A DNA stretch of 64,000 nucleotides from a beta proteobacterium KB13 (GTDB lineage Bacteria > Pseudomonadota > Gammaproteobacteria > Burkholderiales > Methylophilaceae). The stretch's first letter is position 1. Every line of letters begins with the position of its first letter. Under the pieces are notes generated by a model, which searched no databases, was not told the origin of the DNA, and saw only the letters and a program-made list of their open reading frames with translations. The stretch is taken from positions 1,270,327 to 1,334,326 of the forward strand of contig DS995299.1 in assembly GCA_000156155.1 (NCBI GenBank), read 5' to 3'. Shown piece after piece: positions 57,114-64,000 of the stretch. Made by a program: the position numbers and the translations under genes.

Positions 57114-57782
57114 ATGGCTTATGATTTACAAACCGCAGGTGACGCATTTACCCTGACACTCTCGGGTACGGTAGATCTCACAGAAACATCTAATGTAAAA
57201 GACCTTTTAAAAAATGAGCCGAAGGCAGGATTTAAGAGACTGGTGATTGAGTGTGGAGAGACCGAGTACATGGATTCTTCTGCAGTGGCCCTTCTTTTAT
57301 TTGCTAAACGCGTTGCTGAGGAGAGTCAAATGATCTTTGAGATTGCTTCGATCTCTAGCTCAGCCAAAAAAATCATCGAGATGGCGGGTCTTGGAGCCGT
57401 ATTTTCACTTCCGGCAGTGTCCAGCCCAGATGCCGAAACAGATAATGGGCAGGATGGTGCTGAAGCAGACCAAGAGCAGGAGGTCTCACCGGCCGATGGC
57501 GGCATCGAGATGGACTTGTCGACCGACAATAGCGATGATGAGATCGAGTTAAACTTACCTGATACAGATACAGATACAGATACAGAGCCAAATTTAGATT
57601 TTTCTGAAGATACTCCAACAGAAGATGACTTCACCATGGACTTTGACGAAGGTGAAAAAGGTCCTGATGATTCGCAAGTGGTTGACAATAAAGGAGAAAC
57701 AGGTGAGAATTCACAAAGAGGAGATGATTCTGGCGATTCAAAGTCAGATGATTTTGAATTTAAACCAGGAACTTTCGAGTAA
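57114..57782 (+). CDS. STAS-domain protein (anti-sigma-factor-antagonist-like) with acidic tail
   Basis: Residues 1-105 form a STAS domain of the SpoIIAA/RsbV kind, with the phosphorylation-site loop MDSSAVALLL (Asp54-Ser55-Ser56). The rest of the 222 residues is a low-complexity acidic tail with an Asp-Thr repeat. It is the likely switch protein for the kinase and phosphatase at 58.3-59.9 kb. The target that it frees or blocks is unknown. It lies between pilT and the major pilin gene, all on one strand. Confidence 0.85.
   Translation: MAYDLQTAGDAFTLTLSGTVDLTETSNVKDLLKNEPKAGFKRLVIECGETEYMDSSAVALLLFAKRVAEESQMIFEIASISSSAKKIIEMAGLGAVFSLPAVSSPDAETDNGQDGAEADQEQEVSPADGGIEMDLSTDNSDDEIELNLPDTDTDTDTEPNLDFSEDTPTEDDFTMDFDEGEKGPDDSQVVDNKGETGENSQRGDDSGDSKSDDFEFKPGTFE
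57561..57584 (+). repeat. Hexanucleotide tandem repeat (GATACA)x4
   Basis: Four perfect GATACA units within the acidic tail of the STAS gene encode alternating Asp and Thr. Since the unit is six bases, gain or loss keeps the frame and only alters tail length. Confidence 0.85.
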
Positions 57783-57794
57783 TTTGGAGGATTT

Positions 57795-58250
57795 ATGAAA
57801 ACAATGAAACAAGGCTTCTCGCTAATTGAATTATTAGTGGTGGTCGCAATTATCGGTATTTTAGCTGCTGTGGGTACAGTTGGTTATCAGAACTATATTG
57901 ACGGTACCAAAGAGCGTGTCGCGATTACAAACGCTGAAACATTAGCAAAAGCTCTGCAGGCGCAAGACCTTGCAATCTCAGCTGGTGTAGGTAACGATTG
58001 CTTATCAACGGACTCAGCATTAGATTGTGTTACTACAATCCGTGATGCAGGCTCTTTTGATAATCCATATGACCCAGCAGATAGTCCTGTTACAGTAGCA
58101 GCTTCAATCACATGTAACCAGGCTAACCGTGGTCAAATCCAGGTCACATTTGCTTCAGGTGATGCGACTATTGAGGTTTGTACAGGTGACGTTGACTCAC
58201 AAACTTTACAAACTGCTGATACAGTAACATTAGATAACATCTCATCATAA
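57795..58250 (+). CDS. pilA: Major type IV pilin
   Basis: Shaft subunit candidate of 151 residues. A leader ending MKQG is followed by FSLIELLVVVAIIGILAA (Glu+5) and GYQNYIDGT. The globular part is short and has four cysteines, which could form two disulfides. GGAGG lies 5 bases before the ATG, the strongest ribosome-binding site in the operon, and a strong terminator follows, both fitting high expression. It lies next to the motor genes. Confidence 0.92.
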   Translation: MKTMKQGFSLIELLVVVAIIGILAAVGTVGYQNYIDGTKERVAITNAETLAKALQAQDLAISAGVGNDCLSTDSALDCVTTIRDAGSFDNPYDPADSPVTVAASITCNQANRGQIQVTFASGDATIEVCTGDVDSQTLQTADTVTLDNISS

Positions 58251-58266
58251 CTTGATGTGTTAACTG

Positions 58267-58299
58267 AAAAGCCACACTTTTTAAAGTGTGGCTTTTTTT
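58267..58299 (+). terminator. Rho-independent terminator after pilA
   Basis: A near-perfect 14-base stem, AAAAGCCACACTTT with its complement around TT, followed by a T run. The next gene's ATG starts at 58300, directly at the end of the T run. Confidence 0.93.
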
Positions 58300-58683
58300 A
58301 TGGAAAAAATTTTTTACACCCAAAAAAAATTGTTAGCGGATGTGCGTGAGCATCTGTTAGCCAATCTTTCGAACAACATTCTTAATTTAGATGAGATTGT
58401 GATCGTCATCAATGAGGTTATTCAAAATATCTATCGGCATGCCTATCAAATGCAGGATGAAAAACCTATTACAATGACAATGGATATATATCAAGATCAG
58501 GTCATATTTAAGATTAATGATCATGCACAACATTCTGACCTGTCTTTTTTAAAAAAAGAATATAAGCCCTCTGAGGACGGGCAAATAGGCCTCAATGTGA
58601 TCAAAAAGATTTGTTCTCACTATGATGTGAGGCATACAGACCAAGGTCATGAAACCAGTTGTATAATTAAGTTACAACAATGA
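58300..58683 (+). CDS. RsbW-like HATPase, putative anti-sigma factor / serine kinase
   Basis: A 127-residue GHKL ATPase of the RsbW/SpoIIAB kind. The N box is NEVIQNIYRHAY and the G2 box GQIGLNVIKKIC. The G1 box is degenerate: INDHAQHSD replaces the usual Asp-x-Gly-x-Gly. An in-frame GTG at 58288 lies inside the terminator stem and is less likely than ATG 58300. No Shine-Dalgarno sequence is present. It overlaps the phosphatase gene by 4 bases. It should bind or phosphorylate the STAS protein. Confidence 0.85.
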   Translation: MEKIFYTQKKLLADVREHLLANLSNNILNLDEIVIVINEVIQNIYRHAYQMQDEKPITMTMDIYQDQVIFKINDHAQHSDLSFLKKEYKPSEDGQIGLNVIKKICSHYDVRHTDQGHETSCIIKLQQ

Positions 58684-59903
58684 AAAATAAAAATTTAATA
58701 AACATCTTAACGTCTATGCTGAATCAGTTCTCAGCAGACTCCAATATCTCGATCACGTTAAAAAATGTGCTGGCAGAAATCTCAACTCTCATTGAGGCTG
58801 AGGCGGCCTCATTCTTTGTTCATAAAAAAGAAGTCGATAAGCTTGTGTGTGAAACTTGCATTGGTCCAGTGGACATCACAGGATTGTCTATTCCATCAAG
58901 CCAGGGGATTGTGGGCGAGGTATTTACTGATCACCATAGTAAATTGATTGAGGACGTTAAAAAAGATGCATCTCATCTAAGCAAGGTTGATGAAAAAACA
59001 GGATTTGTGACCAAGTCCTTGATGACTGTCCCAGTAGAGTTTGATGAGAACGTGTATGGTTGCCTTCAGGCACTGAATAAGAATACCGATACAGGTTTTT
59101 TCAATACAGATGACTTGGAATACTTTGAATTATTAGCGTTAAACCTGGGCATCATCCTAAAAAATATTGAACTGACCGAGAAGGCAGTACTGGATAAGTT
59201 GATTGAAAAAGATATTGCTGACGCTAGAATCGCACAATCAGTCCTATTCCCAAAAATTAATGCCTATGAATTTATTTCTGGGGGGGTTCAGCCTTACCGA
59301 GAACTGTCTGGTGACTTTATAGACTATTTTGAGGTAAATGGCAGAATCGCTTTTATACAAGGCGATGTGTCTGGTAAAGGGGTACCAGCGACTATACTGA
59401 TGTCACGCTGCATGTCACTATTTAGACTCTTTGCCAAAGAGGAGTGGGATGCCAGTCACATTGCAAAAAAAATGAACAATGAAATCTATGGCCAAGGTAC
59501 CGATGACCGCTTTGCGACCTGTGTCATGGGATGGCTCGATGGGAATGACCTGCAGTTCGTCAACTGTGGGCATAATCCTGTCTTACATTATGCAGGCGGA
59601 AAGTATCGTGAGTATGGATCGAGCGCCCCACCCGTCGGTATTGTCAACGATGAAGCGTTTAATCCATCTGATCAAGGTATCACCATTAATGAGGGGTCCT
59701 CTGTGTATGTCTCGACCGATGGAATTACCGAAGCAAAAATTAATGGAAAAGAAATTGACTCAAAGGGCTTGGCACAGATGGCAAAAAATCAAGATGGGAT
59801 GAGTGCACCCCAGCGATATGAACAGATTAATCGTTTTTTACAAAAGGATGTTATTCAGCTCCATGACGATGCCACGCTGTTAGTGATACTCCCTAGAAGT
59901 TAA
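58680..59903 (+). CDS. GAF-domain PP2C-type phosphatase (RsbU/SpoIIE family)
   Basis: A 407-residue phosphatase with an N-terminal GAF sensor domain (about 20-165), a short coiled-coil linker and a SpoIIE-type PP2C domain (about 200-405). Metal-binding aspartates are visible at D229 (GDVSGKG), D347 (STDGITEA) and D396/D397 (HDDATLLV). It would dephosphorylate the STAS protein in response to a ligand of the GAF domain. ATGA overlap couples its translation to the kinase gene. Confidence 0.92.
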   Translation: MKNKNLINILTSMLNQFSADSNISITLKNVLAEISTLIEAEAASFFVHKKEVDKLVCETCIGPVDITGLSIPSSQGIVGEVFTDHHSKLIEDVKKDASHLSKVDEKTGFVTKSLMTVPVEFDENVYGCLQALNKNTDTGFFNTDDLEYFELLALNLGIILKNIELTEKAVLDKLIEKDIADARIAQSVLFPKINAYEFISGGVQPYRELSGDFIDYFEVNGRIAFIQGDVSGKGVPATILMSRCMSLFRLFAKEEWDASHIAKKMNNEIYGQGTDDRFATCVMGWLDGNDLQFVNCGHNPVLHYAGGKYREYGSSAPPVGIVNDEAFNPSDQGITINEGSSVYVSTDGITEAKINGKEIDSKGLAQMAKNQDGMSAPQRYEQINRFLQKDVIQLHDDATLLVILPRS

Positions 59904-60663
59904 TCACCAGATCTCGCTCGAGGATCTTGATGTCATGCTTAATCTTATGATCTTTAATCTCTTTGAGAATATTTTCCTCACATCCTGGCTTCTGGTGAGT
60001 AATAAAGATAGCCTGCTTATCATTAATGGCCTTTACTGCTTTTGCTAGACTTTGTGGCGTAAAATGTCTTGATAGATCTGCGATATTTTGGCGCTTATCC
60101 TGAAATGAAACATCAATGATAACTGCAGCCAAATTCTTGGTCTCATTAATCATGCGGATTAAATTTTCTGAGGGTCCAGTATCACCGGAAAATATAATAG
60201 CCTGATCTTGAGATTCAATTTTATAGCCAAAGCACCGAACTGTATGATTGACATAAAATGGGGTGATCTTAAATTGATCAACGGCCTTAGGAATCTCAGT
60301 GTTAATACTTGAAAATTTTAGGTAAGGTTTCGACTCGGTTGGAATGACTGAGAAGTCAGGCCAGATCACTCCGTTAAAAATATTTTTTTTAATATTAATG
60401 ATGGTGTCATTGCTGCCAAAAACTTCAATCGGTTGATCGCGATAATTACCAACCAAATCAGCCAGAAGTGGGATGCCCAAGATGTGATCAAGGTGGCTGT
60501 GAGTTAAAAAAATTTTATTTATTTTTTTTAATTCATCAAAGTCTTGATCTAATAATCCAGAGCCTGCGTCAATTAAAATATCATCGTTGATTTGAAAGCA
60601 CGTGGTATATCCTCCCTTACCCACACTCCCAGAACAACCTAAGATTTTAAAATTATTTTTCAT
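59893..60663 (-). CDS. Metallo-beta-lactamase-fold 3',5'-cyclic-nucleotide phosphodiesterase
   Basis: A 256-residue hydrolase with the metal motif THSHLDH (H55, H57, D59, H60) and a second metal Asp in FSGDTG. The N-terminus KILGCSG.VG and IWPDFSVIP match a betaproteobacterial family annotated as cAMP phosphodiesterase. The ATG at 60663 is chosen since it gives the usual N-terminus; it overlaps the transferase gene by 11 bases. The 3' end overlaps that of the phosphatase gene by 11 bases on the opposite strand. It may counter the CHASE2 cyclase. Confidence 0.82.
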   Translation of the reverse strand: MKNNFKILGCSGSVGKGGYTTCFQINDDILIDAGSGLLDQDFDELKKINKIFLTHSHLDHILGIPLLADLVGNYRDQPIEVFGSNDTIINIKKNIFNGVIWPDFSVIPTESKPYLKFSSINTEIPKAVDQFKITPFYVNHTVRCFGYKIESQDQAIIFSGDTGPSENLIRMINETKNLAAVIIDVSFQDKRQNIADLSRHFTPQSLAKAVKAINDKQAIFITHQKPGCEENILKEIKDHKIKHDIKILERDLVINF

Positions 60664-62143
60664 AACTATACATAAGCTTACTATAGAATTCAGAGTATTG
60701 ATTAATGAATTCATTTAGCTCTTCTGGTTCAAGTTTTGAGATTGCTGACTCCTTAACAGCTTCTCCAAAGAAGGAGGGCTCAATACCTAGTTGATTATTT
60801 GGGAATGTAAAACCTAGCATGTTTAAGATAGATGGAAACATCCCAAAGTGATAAGTCATGCTTCGATTTAGTTGGAGTTTAGTTTGGGAAATAAAGCGAT
60901 TAAAAATAAATTGGTTATCCGTTTCTTTTCCATCGACAAGACTTTTTTTACTTCGTGGATTATGGTCACCGAGTATCACGAGATCGGTAGAATGCTGCAG
61001 CTCATTAGCATAAAAAAATTGGACAAAGTCAGCCAGTGCATAGTCTGTACATTTGACCAAACCTTTGTAGTCATAAAGATTTTGACTCTCACAAGTTGTA
61101 TCAGTAAAACCATCAGGCTCATGCAGATTAAGGGTCAACATTGTTAAATTAAATGGCTGAGCTGGTTTATCGAGGTCGAGGAGAAATTTTTTCGCTTGCA
61201 AAAAAAGTCGATCATCATGAAGACCCCACTGATTAAAATCTCTTTCTCCTAAATTTTCCCAGTGCTGTTTGCCGTAGGCAATGTCATAACCATGCTGTGA
61301 TAAAAATTGACCTTTGCCGGCAAAATTAAGATCAGCCCCTCCAAAAAATATATTCTTATAACCATGGTGTTTTAGCACATCTCCCAGGCAAATTATTTTT
61401 GGAGCATATTTTGGATATGAATTAAATGGTTTAAAAAATATTGAAAAAATATTCCATGATTTTTCTCGAGGTTTATCTTGGAATCGCATGGCAAAGTTAT
61501 GCTTTAAAGGGGCGCCGCACATTGAGTCAAATATTCCAGATTGGGTCCAGCGATTATGCAGCGCTTGTTTAAATTGTAATGATGTATCATTTTCGGTGAG
61601 TGCTTTAATATCTTTTAACAAATCATCAGGATACCTAATAGTGTTCTCATACTCTGCGGATAAAGACTCCACAAAAATAAGGATTAAATTTCTTTTTACT
61701 TTAGGCACCAATATCTTTTCAAGTTGAGGCGCTACATAATTATTTTTAAAGAAATCACCATCATGTGTTTTAGTGAAAAGAATCTGAATATTGATGCTAA
61801 AAAGTAACCAAATTATTGATAAAGTGATTAGCACAAGCAAGACTCTGATTTTGAAAATTACATTGGTGAGATCAATAAGTTTAATTACGAATAAATTTTC
61901 AACTTGAGCGGTATTGATAAATTTGATAATTAAATAAATTAATACAGATGCACATGCAGGAAGAACAAAGCCATTTTGGATAAAGCTAAAAAAATAGTCT
62001 TGATTAACTTCGGTAAACTCATTCAGGCCAAAAAAAAGATGATAAAAAAACTCGTAGGGATAAACTTCGCCGAATTCTTTGTTCATCCAAAAGGTACTAT
62101 TAACGATAGCAATTAATAAGAAAATTAAAATCAGGCGAACCAT
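60653..62143 (-). CDS. Membrane sulfatase-fold transferase (OpgB/LtaS/EptA-like)
   Basis: A 496-residue protein with several N-terminal transmembrane helices (about 3-20, 55-75, 85-120) and an alkaline-phosphatase-superfamily domain in the periplasm. Metal and nucleophile residues can be seen: E159 (FVESLSAEYE), T200 (RWTQSGIFDSMCG, the nucleophile) and LGDHNPRS. T-x-x-G...S-x-CG-x-P resembles phosphoglycerol transferase OpgB. Substrate is uncertain: glucan, lipid A or other surface polymers. Confidence 0.8.
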   Translation of the reverse strand: MVRLILIFLLIAIVNSTFWMNKEFGEVYPYEFFYHLFFGLNEFTEVNQDYFFSFIQNGFVLPACASVLIYLIIKFINTAQVENLFVIKLIDLTNVIFKIRVLLVLITLSIIWLLFSINIQILFTKTHDGDFFKNNYVAPQLEKILVPKVKRNLILIFVESLSAEYENTIRYPDDLLKDIKALTENDTSLQFKQALHNRWTQSGIFDSMCGAPLKHNFAMRFQDKPREKSWNIFSIFFKPFNSYPKYAPKIICLGDVLKHHGYKNIFFGGADLNFAGKGQFLSQHGYDIAYGKQHWENLGERDFNQWGLHDDRLFLQAKKFLLDLDKPAQPFNLTMLTLNLHEPDGFTDTTCESQNLYDYKGLVKCTDYALADFVQFFYANELQHSTDLVILGDHNPRSKKSLVDGKETDNQFIFNRFISQTKLQLNRSMTYHFGMFPSILNMLGFTFPNNQLGIEPSFFGEAVKESAISKLEPEELNEFINQYSEFYSKLMYSYEK

Positions 62144-62221
62144 ACGCTAAATTTTACCGAATAATTAGTTAATAGCATTTATATTTATGAAATATTAAAG
62201 ATGGGTTGCTCGTGACAATAA

Positions 62222-62247
62222 AAAACCCAATCAAAAGATTGGGTTTT
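62222..62247 (-). terminator. Terminator after the small Cys-containing protein gene
   Basis: AAAACCCAATC and GATTGGGTTTT form an 11-base perfect stem around AAAA. On the minus strand it is followed by TTTTTATT. It closes the unit 62267-64000. Confidence 0.9.
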
Positions 62248-62266
62248 AATGAATCAGGACCAATAA

Positions 62267-62464
62267 CTAGCCAGCATCAGCAGATTCAACGCAAACTACC
62301 TGCTTATCTGCTGGAGCGCTTGCAATTTCTGGATCACCAGCTGCATAGCATGATGGGCAAGAAGTAGCACTATCTTCAGCTGTTGGATCGCAGGTTGGAT
62401 ACTCATCATCTGCTGCATACAAATGAGTTGAAGCTAGTAACACAGCTAATAAAACTTTTTTCAT
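62267..62464 (-). CDS. Small secreted Cys-containing protein
   Basis: A 65-residue protein with signal peptide (about 1-17, ending LYA) and an acidic mature part of 48 residues with cysteines at 25, 36, 39 and 58 (CPSC in the middle). A strong AAGGAG precedes the ATG. It lies 36 bases after the large exported protein gene and shares its terminator. I do not recognise a family. It may be an accessory or structural partner of the larger protein. Confidence 0.7.
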   Translation of the reverse strand: MKKVLLAVLLASTHLYAADDEYPTCDPTAEDSATSCPSCYAAGDPEIASAPADKQVVCVESADAG

Positions 62465-62500
62465 AAATTTCTCCTTAATGGTTAAAAAAATAACTTCTTA

Positions 62501-64000
62501 TTAGTTACATGAGGGTAAATTCTTACATACATAATATTTTGTTGAAGCTCCATTAGACCCGCAACCTGAACCGTATCTTGATTTCGTTCCACAAACATAA
62601 CTGGCTGATGAATCGGAATTGATATATTTTTGCGTTCCTCCATCTTGCGCCGCTTTGTAATCAGTACCGCTGGCACCAGTCCAACCAGAGGATGTATTTA
62701 CTGGTCGGGTGGTTGAGCCTTCTTTTTGTCCATAATATTGATTCGCACCACCTAACACACCTGAGCTAACTGCTTCAGACAGTGTGGCTAAATCACCACC
62801 ACGGTCTTGACATGCATCGTAGGCAGCCCATACGTCCCAAAACCTTCCACCTAAGAAATCTTCGTTGTAAAGCTTGTAACCATTTGTGGCGCCAGAAATA
62901 GCTGCAGAAACGTTTACAGGCTGTTGAACAGTCTTAATAAGATGGTTAGTCCAGCTCGCCAGCCTCATTTCAACGTTCAGAGTAACATTTGTACTTGACG
63001 CACTGTCTGGAATGGTAACGGTTTGTCCATTATTAACCCAACCAGAAGGTAGATTGGTAATGGGACAAGTCCATGCCGTATATCCACACATCGGAGGTAA
63101 TGGAACATTAGCAGACGTTCCACATCCTGATGCAGCACTTTCTGATGCTGGGGTTGTAGAAACACCAGAAGCATCTGCTGTATAAGTTTCAAAGACAACG
63201 CATTCAACATAATCTTCCATCTGTGATGTTGTTGCAGATGAACCGCCTGCAAGTGAACATGCTGACGATGATCTTTGATTATTAAAGGCTGTGAGACAAC
63301 TTTGATCACCAGTTGCACCACATGTGTTTGAATTTAAGGCTGTAGTCATTGCTGATGATACACCAGCATCATCCAGTGTTGCTATTGATACCGGATCATC
63401 ACCCTCAAGAGCTTCTGCTGTACCGACAGCGATACTAATATTATAAGTGTATGAAACAATATTCACAGAATCACTCACGTCGTATGGAACTCCAATCGAG
63501 CCAGATGACGTTGGTGTACCGGACAGAGTCGAACCACTAATAGAAGCCCATGATGGAGCACCGGAACCTAGAGAATAGGTTAAGGGCTGACCTTCTGGGT
63601 CACTGACCGAGCTTGCTAAATCACATGACCAAGCAATGCCTGACTTAGGTGCCGAGCACCCAGTTGGGTCGGCAACAGACGGGCTTTGGTTTGGGCCTGC
63701 TGTGAGATTAATAGTTTTTGTAACAGGATCACTAACTCCATCATCGAATTGAACATCAACAGAAAAGTCAGATGTTGATGAGCCTGCTAAGACGCAGCCT
63801 GATGACAGTGTTAATCCACCAGGAATAGAGACAGGCGAGCAGGTGACTGAACCTCCCCCGGATGCAGGTAGAGTACATGAGAAGGGTAAGCCAGCTATGA
63901 CATTACAAGCTGCATCTGCGTCAGAATCACTTGGGGTAAATAGTCCAGTTTGCCAATCTCCACTTCCGATTGAATTGGTTCTGTCCTCCTCAATATCTGC
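62501..64000 (-). CDS. Large exported protein with cadherin-like domain and possible C-type-lectin-like end, 5' part outside window
   Basis: The frame is open from the window edge, giving 499 residues. Around 70-170 from the edge is a dystroglycan-type cadherin-like (He_PIG) segment: SVSDPEGQPLTYSLGSGAPS followed by ISGSTLSGTP. The last 130 residues (WAAYDACQDRGGDLATLSEA ... SYVCGTKSRYG) have the Cys spacing and Gly-Gly-x-Leu-Ala of C-type-lectin-like domains. Ser, Gly and Cys are abundant. Likely a cell-surface or pilus-linked adhesin. The start and N-terminal signal are not visible. Confidence 0.7.
   Translation of the reverse strand, partial: ADIEEDRTNSIGSGDWQTGLFTPSDSDADAACNVIAGLPFSCTLPASGGGSVTCSPVSIPGGLTLSSGCVLAGSSTSDFSVDVQFDDGVSDPVTKTINLTAGPNQSPSVADPTGCSAPKSGIAWSCDLASSVSDPEGQPLTYSLGSGAPSWASISGSTLSGTPTSSGSIGVPYDVSDSVNIVSYTYNISIAVGTAEALEGDDPVSIATLDDAGVSSAMTTALNSNTCGATGDQSCLTAFNNQRSSSACSLAGGSSATTSQMEDYVECVVFETYTADASGVSTTPASESAASGCGTSANVPLPPMCGYTAWTCPITNLPSGWVNNGQTVTIPDSASSTNVTLNVEMRLASWTNHLIKTVQQPVNVSAAISGATNGYKLYNEDFLGGRFWDVWAAYDACQDRGGDLATLSEAVSSGVLGGANQYYGQKEGSTTRPVNTSSGWTGASGTDYKAAQDGGTQKYINSDSSASYVCGTKSRYGSGCGSNGASTKYYVCKNLPSCN

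Noticed and set aside
57326..57688. Ser-rich frame antisense to the STAS tail
   Set aside because: It is caused by the acidic repeat codons on the real strand.
63476..63478. GTG at 63478 as start of the last gene
   Set aside because: The frame is open upstream to the window edge with domain-like sequence continuing, so the gene begins beyond 64000.

Overview
The window is one contiguous stretch of a bacterial chromosome around the replication origin. The origin neighbourhood is typical of Proteobacteria: parB-parA-rsmG-mnmG-mnmE-yidC-yidD-rnpA-rpmH reads leftward from a divergent dnaA-dnaN-gyrB. Several points suggest an AT-rich betaproteobacterium, perhaps a small-genome aquatic lineage such as Methylophilales. 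These are the order priA / argS-SPOR-dsbA-SDR, the lack of recF between dnaN and gyrB, and a metallo-beta-lactamase-fold cyclic-nucleotide phosphodiesterase of a type I associate with betaproteobacteria. The taxonomic placement is inference, since no rRNA gene is present.

Layout. 1-4.0 kb: a two-partner secretion pair (TpsB transporter and the first 775 residues of a TpsA exoprotein) directly downstream of parB. 4.05-12.0 kb: chromosome segregation, tRNA modification and membrane-insertion genes, with two parS sites between mnmE and mnmG. 12.0-13.7 kb: origin elements on both sides of dnaA. 13.7-21.0 kb: dnaN, gyrB, oxyR and a three-subunit proton-translocating transhydrogenase, nearly without gaps. 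21.0-27.2 kb (minus): argS, a SPOR protein, dsbA, an SDR, a cyanide-insensitive-type cytochrome bd oxidase and a 30-codon DUF2474-like gene. 27.2-29.4 kb: priA.

From 29.5 to about 60.7 kb lies a large surface-structure and signalling region. It starts with two convergent cassettes, each a type IV pilin-like protein plus a large secreted repeat protein. Next come two FecR-domain proteins, a TPR/beta-barrel outer-membrane protein, a TetR regulator and a CHASE2 adenylate/guanylate cyclase. Three minor pilins follow, at least one with a LamG lectin-like fold, and then a prepilin peptidase. A long operon then encodes a secretin lipoprotein, a SHOCT-like membrane protein, a PilM-PilN fusion, PilO- and PilP-like proteins, PilB, PilC, PilT, a STAS protein and the major pilin. 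After the pilin terminator come an RsbW-like kinase and a GAF-PP2C phosphatase, which with the STAS protein make a complete partner-switching set. A cyclic-nucleotide phosphodiesterase lies convergently behind them. The window ends with an OpgB-like membrane transferase, a small Cys-containing secreted protein and a partial large exported protein with cadherin-like and possible lectin-like parts.

Taken together, the right half reads as an unusual type IV pilus locus that may be wired to both cyclic-nucleotide signalling and a serine-phosphorylation partner switch. DsbA in the same window would suit the Cys-rich pilins and adhesins. I see no tRNA, rRNA, CRISPR array, insertion sequence or prophage. 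No gene-free stretch exceeds 300 bases; the longest is the 208-base dnaA-dnaN gap.
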